From Favolaschia claudopus (lineage: Eukaryota > Basidiomycota > Agaricomycetes > Agaricales > Mycenaceae), in assembly GCA_037176885.1 (NCBI GenBank), contig JAWWNJ010000111.1, positions 310,001 to 374,000 of the forward strand: a stretch of DNA of 64,000 nucleotides, read 5' to 3'. The translations under genes and the position numbers were made by a program. The notes under the pieces were generated by a model that did no database searches, was not told where the DNA came from, and saw nothing but the letters and a program-made list of their open reading frames with translations. The stretch's first letter is position 1. Each line of letters begins with the position of its first letter. Positions 21,528 to 32,441 of the stretch are shown piece after piece.

Positions 21528-21895
21528 CAGTTGCGGCAAAATCAATTTACTTACTAAATAAGAAATTCTCGTCAATTCGCTCCTTTCGCTCGTTTTTTTC
21601 GAGCGGTAAATTGATAAGAATACTAAAAACTGCTGGCCTGTATTCCTGATGTAGGGAAACTGGCGTATCTGTATTGGTTTCGCCGGGATAACCAGCAACT
21701 TTGTCTCATAAAGTGCAGCCAAAAGCAGTGAGAAACATGACGAATCCGGTTGTTTTTTGTGCGTAGACCAGCTCAACTCCAGGAGTAAAGGCCCTTTGTG
21801 CCATTTCAACGTGCTTGTGGTGGTTTTGCTGTGCGGTAGAGCGGATTTGATGAGAATTTCCTTATTTGGTAAGTAAATTGATTTTGCCGCAACTG
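21528..21895. mobile_element. TA-target MITE in an intron
   Basis: Ends CAGTTGCGGCAAAATCAATT and its inverted copy with TA at 21526-21527 and 21896-21897; inverted repeats about 40 bp, including TTTACTTACTAAATAAG. It lies within the first intron of the gene 22055-19665. A solo end of the same family is at about 48095-48140. Confidence 0.85.
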
Positions 21896-22440
21896 TATTC
21901 AGATTCTCAAGGTAATTATTATGCTCTAAGGACTCACGAAGACTCGGGGGCTGAGAGCTTGGAATGGGGTCCCGAGGCTGGGAGATGTACTGAGGCGGTG
22001 CGTAGCCCGGCCCGGGTGCCATGTACCCCATGTTGGCAAAAGCACCTTGGTCCATTGTGTGTTAAAGTTGGGCAACAGCAAGCTCTGTGTTTGTTGGAGG
22101 AGGCATCGAACCCATTCCAAGGAGATACATACTGAGTTGTTGCGTAGCGTTGTGGATTTTGAGGATTCATCTTTGTAAATATGAGGCTCCATGAATTATT
22201 CGTTGTTTTTATACACCTCGATTATGATACACCGTCATCGAATACTCCAATTACGCTGCGTAGGCTGCAACATGAGGACGCCCCGCTCTGACGCGCCAGC
22301 CGTCGGTTGGCGGCATTGGAGGGCAGTGCCTGCCTTATATGGTAACTGACGTCACTTCATCAGCGGGAACTTTTTTTCGGAACGCTCCAGTGTTTTGTAG
22401 ATAGCTGTCAGCCTCCCCTCCCTATACCACAACGATCAGT

Positions 22441-22790
22441 TTATGTCAACAGAAGAATAAAGATGGCTTGTACCGTTGTAAGAGGAAGATAAACTTTTAG
22501 GGATAGGAAAGCAAGGCCAGAAGGAGACGCAGAGCTCTGCAAGGACCCGTAACGTCCATTTGCACCCTTCTTGATAACATCGAGAATTTCACCAATATAG
22601 AATTGAGTCCCATTCCACATGTTAGTCATGGAACCGATGGCCAACGGATTAAGTGGGTGGACATTTTTGGCGACCACGTTCGGCAGAACTATAGAGGTGG
22701 AATATATTGAAGGTTGCCTATACCACGAGGGCCATCCTCCAGTAGACCGATGACAGAAGTGTCAACAGACGTAAGCACAAACGAACGAGC
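22441..22790 (-). pseudogene. Conserved basidiomycete gene remnant
   Basis: Two exons: an upstream one ending SVDTSVIGLLEDGPR, a 35-nt GTATAG intron ending CTATAG, then VLPNVVAKNVHPLNPLAIGS followed by FYIGEILDVIKKGANGRYGS and LSLKVYLPL. The motif (V/I)GEILD-KKGA-RYGS occurs, as far as I recall, in unnamed transposon-associated proteins of mushrooms. No start or full-length context remains; upstream sequence changes to repeat at about 22795. Function unknown. Confidence 0.5.
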
Positions 22791-22794
22791 ACCA

Positions 22795-23550
22795 CTCAAT
22801 CAAAACCCGTACAGCTGAACATCTCATAATGCATATGCTCACAATGCATAAACCTCATTCTGCATAGTGTTTTGGGGTCCACCAACTTGGTAGGCTGGTG
22901 TTTTATTAGTCTCGTGACCAGACTCTTATGCCATCCCAAAGGGAACCCTGTCATAAGAGTCCACTGTGGTCGCATAACCCCCTGACTTTCCCATAGTTGG
23001 TTCACAAGGTTTCAATGGGAAAATCACCACAAAACTCTGTGAATACCACTATGGAGTTGTGAATTTCACGGAGATATCTTCACTGGGTCCAACTATGTGA
23101 GCGGGACATTTCATGGTGTTAATTCACATGGTTTTGGAATGATATCCACCTCATATTCCAATGAAAACTCTTTCACTGTGTTGGATTCCCTTCCAATACT
23201 CCGGGAAGTCACTTGAAAAATACGTGGAAACACAGTGGAAACTGCATGAAAAATCTACTACGTACAGTACCCCTCGCTTTGACCAGCGCAACATACAAGT
23301 ATTAGTCGTATCTCTTTTGTACGGAAGTACTTACTGAACGAGTACAACAAGTCTTCATTTACTAACGATTACTAAGTTACGGTACTCAAAGTATGTAAAT
23401 TGACCAGGAACACAGCCAGTACTGGTGACCAGAACCATGTACCGCGTTCGAGGCAACTTTAACTCCAAGAATTTCACGAGGTTTACGGGTGAATTTCCAA
23501 GAGTTGCCAGGAAGCGAGGAATGAACTTTCTGAGCAATTCATAGTCTCGA
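22795..23550. other. Non-coding, palindrome-rich
   Basis: 22903-22960 contains GACTCTTATG and CATAAGAGTC around CCATCCCAAAGGGAACCC; the stretch TTCCCTTTGGGATGGCATAA is found inverted at 31260-31280. The words CATAATGCATA recur here and at 31440-31500 and 31705-31765. No gene. Confidence 0.45.
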
Positions 23551-23551
23551 A

Positions 23552-23689
23552 CCCAGACGTTATAGAGCAGCAACCGCTCGCGCTCTGCGAGCGCACCGCT
23601 ACCAAAAAGGGCAATGTTGAGATGTTGAAATGACGGCGAGGCAGAATGATGGAAAAATTTGATCGCGGTTGCTGCTCTATAACGTCTGG
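23552..23689. mobile_element. Short foldback element
   Basis: Perfect 24-25 bp inverted arms CAGACGTTATAGAGCAGCAA / TTGCTGCTCTATAACGTCTG around about 90 bp. No clear flanking duplication. The next element starts within its last bases. Confidence 0.65.
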
Positions 23690-24092
23690 TGCACTTTAGC
23701 CGTGGACCTTGCGCTCGATGTCACGCTGTCATTATTCCCCGCGAAAGCGTGACATTGTGCTTTCCTGCTTGCTTGGGCCTCCAAGGCATTCTTTACTCGC
23801 AATTATATGGCCGTTAGCTTGTAAGTATCCATACTTCATTCTTCCCAAAAAGACATTGCCCCATATGTCCTCTTCAGTGAAAATTTCAATGGTTAATCAC
23901 TCAAACTGAGCTGAATTTGCATGAAAAAATAGGAGGAGACATCCTCTGAAAGAAGGATTTGCATCGTGCCATTTGCTGATAAATTCTCGCATCTTGAAGC
24001 GCTGCTAGAGTTCAGTGGGTCACAGTGTGTTACTAGTGACATGTTTGTGACTGATGTCACCGAGCGCAAGGTCCGCGGTTAAACTGCACCAG
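23687..24092. mobile_element. ~400-bp TIR element
   Basis: Imperfect inverted ends CTGGTGCACTTTAGCC / GGTTAAACTGCACCAG extending through GGACCTTGCGCTCG / CGAGCGCAAGGTCC. Target duplication not resolved. No coding. A small hairpin (GGGATGATG / CATCATCCC, about 24092-24165) follows directly. Confidence 0.6.
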
Positions 24093-24242
24093 ATCTTATA
24101 GGGATGATGTTGCTGGGGTTTTGGTTGATGGTGCTGCCCCGGCCATCATCCCGGAAGATCTGGAGCCGAGATTAAGCAATTCATTCGATTTTCGAGTGAA
24201 ATTCACGTAGTTCATATTGCGGACTCTGATTTTGTGAATCAG

Positions 24243-24377
24243 GCTCCATTCGGTTGCGTCATTTCGGAGCACTTGACGTCACTTAAGAGTATTTCTCACC
24301 AAAAGTTCGGCGTGGAATTTTTCCCAAGTGCTCCAAAGTGACGCCAAGTGACGCTAAGACACGACAGCCGAATGGAG
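24243..24377. mobile_element. ~135-bp foldback element
   Basis: Inverted arms CTCCATTCGG / CCGAATGGAG with a second inner pair GGAGCACTTG / CAAGTGCTCC. Target duplication not visible. Lies directly left of the family G MITE at 24387. Confidence 0.5.
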
Positions 24378-24386
24378 ACTCAGGTA

Positions 24387-24932
24387 TGGTTGCGGACCGA
24401 ACTTCGTGACAAGTCGCAGTCCCAATTTGGTAATTGATACTGTCACGTCAATTTTCATTGAGGCATCCTGGGATTGTGTAAATAGCATTGCAAGAAGGTA
24501 ATCTACAAACGTACTGGAGCAAAACTTCGAAAAATCGGTTTTCCATGTTTTGCACGGCAATTTCGCGCTTTTGATTGCGGATCACTCGGACCGGTGGCTG
24601 TGCAGCAGCATCAATTTCGCCTGGTCATTCCCGATTTCTTGGTTAAGAGATTTCACTTTCACTGTGGGGTCCGGAAGAAGGGGTTCGGGATTGCAGAGGC
24701 AGAATGGCAGAGAAAAACTTGATTAGCTGCCTCAAATTCGTGAGTTTAGTACACACAATTTTGGTTTTTCGCTGTTCAAATTTCGCGTTTTGTAACCCTA
24801 AGTTAGGAGTACCTCCGATTCCTCTGGAATAAAAATTTCACCTATAAACCATACCCTAGTTCCTGCTAAATCTCGAATCCCGAAGGATTTTGAGCAAAAT
24901 TGCGACTGGTCATGAAGTTTTGGCCGCAACCA
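24387..24932. mobile_element. TA-target MITE family G, copy 2
   Basis: Same ends and length as 18892-19436, in the same orientation, with TA at 24385-24386 and 24933-24934. Scattered single-base differences between the two show they are not a very recent duplicate. Confidence 0.85.
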
Positions 24933-25038
24933 TACGTGAAGTCACAACCCCATGAATCTGAATTCACTAGATAAACCCGTGAATTGTGGAATTCATGGTC
25001 CGGGTATGGGAAATTCATGGGGTTCTGCAACCACAGTG

Positions 25039-25687
25039 GTCTGGAACAATCAACGGCCACATAACCGTACCATGGCTCTATCAAAATTGATGGAGTTTTC
25101 CCACAATATGTGGACTTTACTTCCCCTCGTTTTGCTCACTTCTTTAATGACATAGAATTTGTGCATATTAGGAATGTTTAGCTGCCCAAAGTCTATTAAG
25201 CCTTCCAAACAAATTTTTTCTTTAACCATGGTCGTAGCTGCACAATATTCAGCCTGTGCGTAATTCTGCTGACAGCACTTCCCAAAACGGTCTAACTTGT
25301 CAAAAGTTCGCTGAAAGTGCGCAAAGGGCTAAGTTCTCGACACCCAGGAACTCAAAAAGATTAGCTCTACCAAATTCTCTACCTAATAGTCTGCAGAAGA
25401 TTCAAGATGAGCTACTTGAGGCTCTCGACCCGTTTTGGGACGTAACAGTCATCCTTATTACGCAGTATGCTCAAACCTCTTAAAGCACTGATATTTGACG
25501 CAGAAATGTGACTTGAACTGCACAGATAGACTTTAACTGCATCATAGCAGTAGACTCTGCCCAAATATTGTCAAGTTCCGCTGTCGAATCAAGCAGAATG
25601 AGAGGAGGTAAAGTCCACATATTGTGGGAAAACTCCATCAATTTTGATAGAGCCATTACGGTTATGTGGCCGTTGATTGTTACAGAC
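25039..25687. mobile_element. 649-bp element with ~90-bp terminal inverted repeats
   Basis: Begins GTCTGGAACAATCAACGGCC and ends with its inverted counterpart (TTGATTGTTACAGAC); the arms continue through ATGGCTCTATCAAAATTGAT. I could not find a matching flanking duplication. A 75-codon frame at 25256-25483 has no recognisable features. Confidence 0.7.
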
Positions 25688-25689
25688 TC

Positions 25690-28600
25690 TTAGGAAAGCC
25701 GAGCTTGCGAGGCGACCTGAGCGTGAGGCAAGGCAGAGAGTAGCGCACGGATGTACCGTATCGTATACAGCGCCTAGCCGTCGCGGCGGCGAGCGTTTGA
25801 TCCGTATTACCGTTTCGAGTGGCACAGCCACTGACGTCTTTCTTTCCGCTCGCGCACCTCGTCGACCGCGTTAAGCGCGTACTGCTCGTCTCTTCCTCAG
25901 CGGAAAGCCTCATCTTTTTTCGTTTCTTTCGTCTACACCAGGGGTCCATCGCTGGCGACCTCTAGACCCGATCTCTAGGCTCTAGCAGTATACTAGGCTC
26001 GCCGCTCGACAAGTCGTCATCCTCGTCCATAGTCCGGCAAACACTGTATTCAACGTATTTTCCTGTGGAACGCGGCCACCGGGAAACATTTTAGAGCTCG
26101 AAATCGCCTTCTCGCACGTCTACGAAAGGGTCAAACCGGCGGAACGCCGTTGGCGCGTACGGCCTTGACGAGCTAAGACGCGACCATCTGCAGGCAACGC
26201 GGGTAGATGGACACGGCCTTTCGGGCCTACCTATCCCAGCTCAGCTCTACTGCTACTCCAGACGCACGGGGGCGCCGGCAGCGAACGCGTTCACGGAAAC
26301 GAGAAGACTCATTGGTGAGTTACTCAGTCCATCTTTTCTTTACGCCGTTCCATCCCATCCCATTCTCGCGCTCCGATATCGTACAATGGAGCGCGGGATG
26401 GATGTTGTCGAGACCCGTCGCGCGTCGCGTTCGTTCTTCCCCGACTTCTTCCTCGTCACTCCGTTTCTGGTTCCTCTCCACAATCTATGCCCTCCAAAGG
26501 CGGCGTTCTCGAGAACCATGATGTCCGTCGTCGTGCATTCAGAGAACCCCGCTGAGGTGGATCGCTTTTCTTGACTCTTATTTCCCTTTTATTCCTTTAC
26601 TTTCTTTGCTCTGTTCCCCCGGCGTTTCACACCGGGTTCTAGGGGGGACAACTGTGGTGTTCCCGCCTCGCGCGCGACTCTGTCGCCGTGAACAAATTCA
26701 TCATCGTCGTGAATTCCAGCCTGCCTCGACAACGGTCGAGCGCAGTGAATTCAGGCTCGTTTCGACATCGGTCGAGCGAGGTCATCTCGCGCGCGACTCG
26801 TGTCGCCGGGAGCATCATCGTCGTCGTGAATTCCAGCCTGCCTCGACAACGGTCGAGCGCGGTGAGTTCAGACTCGTTTCGACATCGGTCGAGCGAGTCA
26901 TCTCGCGCGCGACTCGTGTCGCTGCGAGCAGCATCATCATCGTGAATTACAGCCTGCCTCGCCGCCGGTGGTTGAGCGCGGTGGATTCCAGCTCGTTTCG
27001 ACATCGGTCGAGCGAGTCATCTCGCGTGCGACGTGCCGCCGCGAGCATCATCGTCATGGTCGTGAATTACAGCCGACCTCGGTCTCCGTCGTTTGAGCCC
27101 GGTGAACTCCAGGTCGCTGCGACATCGGTCGAGCGAGTCAACTCGCGTGCGACTCGTGTCGGCGTGAGCGGTACCCCGGTCTAATTGAATTCAGTTCTTC
27201 CCTCGTGAATTCCAGCCCGCCTCGCGCTCCGTCGGGTGGGTACGATGCATTCCAGGTCTCTGCGACATTGGTCGAGCGAACCTTCGATTGCGGCTCGGTC
27301 GCCGTGAGTATCTTTGTCTCGAGGTTCGGCACGCCTCGACACCCATCGGTCGAGTTCATATCTCGGAGCCCTCTGGTGGCGTCCACGTTTCATGCGCTGG
27401 TGCTGCGCCCGTCACGGGGCGATGCTCTCACCTCACCCTCTTCCTTTTAATGCACACAACATATAGTTGTTGGTGTAAGCACGCCCACCACGGACGCCGC
27501 GTCATCTCGCGTCGATATATACGACACAAGGTCGTCGGGGTTATGCTCGTCACGAACGCGGAGCACACCCTGTCTCCATTGTCTTCCTCCGTTACCCATA
27601 TGACACGCCGTCGTCGGTGTGCGCGGGCTTGTGACGCACGGCGTGCACACCCCATTCCATCTTCATCTTTGCTGACCAGCGTGCTCAGATCAACGTTCTG
27701 ATCCACCGGCCTTGGTTTAAGTCAATGCGCAATGCATTACACGTTCAGCGCTCCGAAACATCGATTCAGCACCTCCAAACCCAACACGCGACGGCTCCGA
27801 CAGCACCGCCTTGGCTGCGCGAGGGTCCAACCGCAAACCTCAAGACATGATTCCTTCAATGCTCGTGGTGCGTCTTTGATTTGTCAATTTCTGTCCTTCT
27901 CCCTTCCTTCCTTCTTTCTCTCGGGCGGATCGAGGCTATCCTGCCGGCTCGACGAAGATAGCTTCGTCTGAGACGGCTGGGATCGCCGAGAGTCGTCGCG
28001 CTTGGCGCATCGTGATATTCTTTGGAATGCCACGTTCTTTGTGGATCATTGGGTCCCGCCGCAGGTTCACAGTGGTCGACACTACCTCATCCTCCTTGTC
28101 GTTGCATCGTCGGACGTCGACGCAGTGCCCCATTGCTTGTACTCAGAGTTGAGAAGGTCGTATCCTCCCATCTGTGTACTCGGCGATTGCTCAGGATTGT
28201 CACATCAATCTTCGAGATTGTTGAATGTGTTTCCTCCGTATCTCCTCATCGTCAATTGTGTGCAACGCACCTATCCCATTGTAGATGTTGATAGAATAGT
28301 GAATATCGATCGTATGCCGTGCATCACTTTCGGATCACATTTTCGTTTCCTTCACCCGTGGCATACGACGTACACCGGTGCGCATGTGCTCGTCACGGAC
28401 GAGGCGACTGGCCTTTCATATGCATCACCTCCCATTCTCCCCCTCACCATCCTTCACGCGAGTGACAGGGTCGTATGTGTGACCGTCGGTCATTGTGGAT
28501 GTGTGCATCTCCGTCCCGATGCCATCTTCTCTATTTCCGTCGAATCGTGCACGACAACGCACAGGTACTATTTCGTCTCATCTCATTCATTACTTCTCGT

Positions 28601-31160
28601 ACACGGTACACGAGGTCGTCGGTGTGAATCCACTCGTCGCGGATAACACGCAAACCTTTGTGTCTTCATCATTTCCGCTGGTTGCTGCACCTAGAGGAGT
28701 GTTTTGACGCTTCGCTCATACGATCCTATTCCATCTCTATGGAGTTCTCCATCGACGGCCAAGTTCGGAATAGCTATTCGGCGCTCCTGCAGGCTGCAAG
28801 TGCTCCGTGCACACCAGCAGGAAGTTGTCCAATTGCTTTATTCGCGCACACAGGGCTTCACGCTTTAGTCTGCCAGGACCAATGTTGCCAAAGCGAGTCG
28901 CGCACACTGTGCTTTGTTCTATCTCCTCGTCACGGGCAATGCCCTTCTAGTGTGTGGGTATCTAGCACCGCACCACCCGCTTCGCTGTCTTTGACAAGTG
29001 TCAGAACGGGACGGGCGTTGGGGACGCCGCTTAATCCTCCTTCCACGCCCTGTTGCCCATGCGAACATATGGGTTATCTTTTCCCTTCTTCGAATGAACG
29101 TGCACCCTCCATCATGCGAGCACCGTGAACGCTGCATGTTTTCCGCTGTCTGTTGTTCAACTGTCTCGGATATGGCCTCGATTCAGCTTCAGGCTTGGCC
29201 ATCTATCCTCAACATCATCATCGTCTTCATCCCTCTTCTCCATATTGGATCAGACTATAGTCGCGCGTGGTGGCACATCGATTCACTTCTGTCTTCCTCC
29301 TCGTTCTTCCTTTTCTTCATCGAATATGATGCACGAAGGCACGAACTGGTCTTACCATCATCCGAATCATTTCCTTCCTCACCGCCATTGGGTCCTGCAG
29401 CTGCATGCTGTGGTTCGAGCACACTCATTGACCTTCAATATGATCCCATCTTCCTCTCCGCGATTGCATTCTACTGTCATGGCTATTCGAGCTCGTTGAC
29501 TGTATTATCACCGTCCGATTCCTTCTCCTCATCTGATACAACCAGCTGCCAAGCGGTGCAGTGGGCATGTCAACGGACTTGAAGACAATTGTCCGTTTGT
29601 CTTCTTGCCTGTTCAATATGTACGGCGGTTGCGGCTCGTCAGCAAATTTCGTTAACGTTCTTGTCGCCCCCAAACCTCTTCATTCGTTGTTGCATATCTC
29701 AACCCTGATGGCTGATTTGGGAGGCTGGCCAACGGAATCAACCACGACCATTCTCTGCTTTCTTATTCATCACGAGGCATGGCAAGACACGAACTTCCTC
29801 CTCATCTTTCTCTTTGAATGTCGAAATTCCCCGCCGTAGCTGCGTATCAAAAGATTCAACCCGGTCATATACCTCTGCCGCCGGGGGATAGATTGATCTC
29901 ACCGCCGCTTTCCGTATCCGTTGCAGTGCACTAGGGCTAATGCATACCGCTGCTCGCTGTCTGCACTGCATGGCGGCTCAGGCATTCTGTACACCAATGC
30001 AGATCATGTTCATGATCCTTGTTGAGGAACTCTTCGTGTCCAGAGTTGCATACTTATGATGCCTCGAACATCGTAACCAATCTCTTCCTCTTCTTCCTCC
30101 GTGTCCCCGAACGGCATGCTCCGAGTCTGTTGACTCGACTTGACGGGGCTCAGGAACGCTAATCCTTGTCGACGCCGATATTCCACGATCACCTCCATGT
30201 CTCACTGGACAGAGCATTCAGCGGCCCGCGCGTCACTGTCTCCTCCGGGGTTAGCGACTGTTAGCGAGCAATTCTCATTACCCATCGTCGCTGTTGCCTG
30301 GGCCTCCCAAGGGTTTCTGCCTCTCCGCTTCATCTCGTTATTGTTCTCCACCTCCTCGACTCGCATATCATGTGGTCTGCCGCTACACCGACGACAGCTC
30401 AGTGCTCGCGCGCACTTCCTGGCATCTTATCATCTTTTCCCGACACCGTACCTTCCCCATTGGAATGCGCGCCATAACTGCACATTGCTAGCAGTTGGAG
30501 CATACAAGCTGATTTTATCGCCATTTTCCTCTTCGCTATTTCTTGGTGCTACTGAATCACCTCTGCCAACGGCCTGAAGGGTCTCGGCATGTTGGTTGAC
30601 CACGATTTCGCACCTCTCCATCTGCCTGTTCGGATACTTATAGGCATGCTCGACACAGCCCAAGGAGCACTAACAGTGTCCGTTATCGTTGTCTTCTTCT
30701 TCATTGACGCCGTCATTGGATGACCATGGCAGACGGTCACCACATGTCAGTCGACATCGATACTCACCGGTCAGGCACGCTTTGCCTTTGTCCGTCACTC
30801 GCCGCTCGGGTCGGCGGCTCGACCTTGTCAACGAGATTTTCAGGGCATGTTCGTTACTTTTTCTTTCACCTTCGCTTCAGCTCTGTTTGGGGTTCCTTGG
30901 GCCCTTCGCTCCCTCGCGCGGATGCTACCTTTTAGGCATCATCCTTTGAGCTTTGCTCGTTGTGGTTGCTCCGGGGTCACTCAGTGCCCTCGGATTTTTC
31001 CTGCTGCGTCCGGGTTTGGCCGGTCCCGCGTTTCGACGTTGTTCGTTCGCAGACCTCGTTTCGGTTTTTTGCCGCCTCCTCGATCAGGAGCGGCAAAGGC
31101 GGCAAGTCGGCCGGGACGGCCAAACCCCTCACAAACACACACAAAATATCAGAGTAAATA
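25690..31160 (+). other. Compositionally distinct, CpG- and pyrimidine-rich block
   Basis: About 5.5 kb that differs from its surroundings: the plus strand is rich in TC, CCTC and CG words, with few AT-rich stretches. Open frames reach 214 codons (28002-28646) and 194 codons (28998-29582), but none shows domain-like composition. A short exon-like start at 26207 (MDTAFRAYLSQLSSTA) ends at a GTGAGT donor at 26314. Degenerate longer repeats recur: versions of ACGA--GTCG followed by CTCGTCACGGACGA lie near 27515, 28370, 28600 and 28920. The right end contains a hairpin of CGCC/GGCG words at 31078-31110. It may be a large decayed transposon or a repeat-built non-coding transcription unit. Confidence 0.45.
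26665..27330. repeat. Tandem array of ~117-143-bp units with paired hairpins
   Basis: Five units start with GTGAATTMCAGCC at 26709, 26826, 26942, 27062 and 27205 (spacings 117, 116, 120, 143). Each unit contains one or two short hairpins of the form TCGAC-ATCG-GTCGA or CTCGAC-AACG-GTCGAG, then a CTCGCGYGCGACTCGTGTCG segment and a run of CATCATCGTC. Units decay from left to right. Spacings are not all multiples of three, which argues against an encoded peptide repeat across the whole array. Confidence 0.8.
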
Positions 31161-31308
31161 TCGCATATTTACTGCTGAGGTTGAGCACGCAGTGCTCAAA
31201 TCCTTCCATCCCCATTCATCTTGTTACATCCTCGAATAGCGCGATCTACCTTGCGACAGGGTTCCCTTTGGGATGGCATAAGAGTCTGGTCACGAGACTA
31301 GTGTTTTA
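31161..31308. other. No gene; repeat boundary
   Basis: Contains GACAGGGTTCCCTTTGGGAT and GCATAAGAGTCTGGTCACGA, which is the inverted copy of 22903-22950. Likely the end of another element family; limits not resolved. Confidence 0.4.
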
Positions 31309-31435
31309 CAGTGGCGGCGGGATCTGATGCCACCCCTAAAAATAGAACAGCCCATTTCTGGAACTTTTGATGCAAGTGGAGTCGATTGGGGTCACATCGA
31401 TTTTTTGGGGGTGGCATCAGATCCCGCCGCCACTG
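31309..31435. mobile_element. 127-bp TA-target MITE
   Basis: Ends CAGTGGCGGCGGGATCTGAT and its inverted copy ATCAGATCCCGCCGCCACTG with TA at 31307-31308 and 31436-31437. The terminal repeats cover about 31 bp on each side, so half the element is inverted repeat. Confidence 0.85.
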
Positions 31436-31437
31436 TA

Positions 31438-32441
31438 TGCATTTTCTCATATTGCCTAATGCATAAGGTTTGGGGCAAGTTTTTAGTGCATTATGCATTA
31501 TGAGATCGCAAAATTGATACAATTTGGTGGCAATTTGGCCACTCTTCTAGCGCATATGGGTACTATTCACGTCAAAAACAACTTGTTACATGATTTTGAC
31601 CGCTTTTACGACAACTGGTGGACAATCCGGCATCTGCCGCACTTCCGTATATAGTAAATTCGTGACAATGTCACACATGTCACATTGTGTGACAGTATGT
31701 AGGAATGCATATTGCTCATAATGCATAGCGCTTGTGGGTCCACGGACGCTATGCATTATGAAATGTTAGACTCGCGAGCCAGTCCGTCCACTCGGTTACA
31801 GTCCTGAAACGGGAAGGAGAGCAAACAGAGACAACATCAGACAAAACAATGATGGGAACGTCAACAAAAGGGTAACCTCGTGGACGGACTGGGCCGGCTC
31901 GTCGCGTATTTCAGTGACGATCGTTCCCCCCGCCAAATGAGAGGGTCCGACTTTGAAAAACGCGATTTCTGCAAAGTTCCGGTTTTTGACTTCCAGGCTG
32001 AGGATGGATAGTTTTTGATTCTCTATCGAATGAGCCCCATTTGTTTTTCTACGTTTCAGTCATACAGATTGGTACAGTACGGGTGAATTCCGGGGTACCA
32101 TTCCATATAAAATTTGATTAAAACATACCTTTGATTAGAGTTCAGCCAGGCGCTAGCAGTCTGTTCAGTGTTCGCTGTTTGGACCAAGCAGCGGCAGCGC
32201 TTCCTCCGAAGGTACTAGAACGTAGCGAGCAGAGCGACGCCGTCGGCAAGCAATCATAGGCGGGAACTCATCAGACATACCGTACGGCAGAAATTTGGCA
32301 GGGACGGTAAAGTTACCGGCGGGCCCGATCGGTGCCTAAAGCTCGTTAGTTACTAATATGATGTATGTGCACAATGGTCCACATAGGAGGGGAAGCTTGT
32401 TTCAGTCCGTACATGCAATTTACTGAATTACATACTACATA
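31438..32441. other. No gene recognised
   Basis: Contains repeated CATAATGCATA words (31440-31500, 31705-31765) and TGTCACACATGTCACATTGTGTGACA-type inverted words near 31670-31695. No frame or element with complete ends could be supported. Confidence 0.35.

Larger units (their letters stand above)
19665..22055 (-). pseudogene. Unidentified basidiomycete gene carrying three inserted elements
   Basis: Starts at the ATG at 22055 (MDQGAFANMGYMAPGPG, a Gly/Pro/Gln-rich head). A GTGAGT intron ends at TGTCCCAG; it holds the 21528-21895 element. The next exon encodes a conserved-looking block (RMEIPDGDAQLGWKSSDDL ... DVKAAFDYFRPIL). A further GTGAGT intron, then the 20756-21119 element, then CEKHRGHNRWCYVRR with PLSLEDVTLWARKL, a Cys/His/Trp pattern I recall from repeated, unnamed mushroom proteins. 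After another intron comes a charged region (KDKAKPENERELDDKCTKYP), then the 19923-20300 element, then a Lys-rich tail to the stop at 19665. Removing that last element and one target copy keeps the frame. As it stands the product is truncated. Confidence 0.6.

Noticed and set aside
26606..27184. Long plus-strand frame over the tandem array as a repeat protein.
   Set aside because: Both strands are open because of the CG-rich unit, unit spacing stops being a multiple of three, and composition is what random reading of the unit gives.
26665..27330. CRISPR array.
   Set aside because: Units are too long, have no short identical repeats with unique spacers, and the organism is eukaryotic.
28002..29582. 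Plus-strand frames of 214 and 194 codons as genes.
   Set aside because: Amino-acid patterns follow the pyrimidine-rich composition; no domain, no splice pattern, and no agreement in frame between neighbours.
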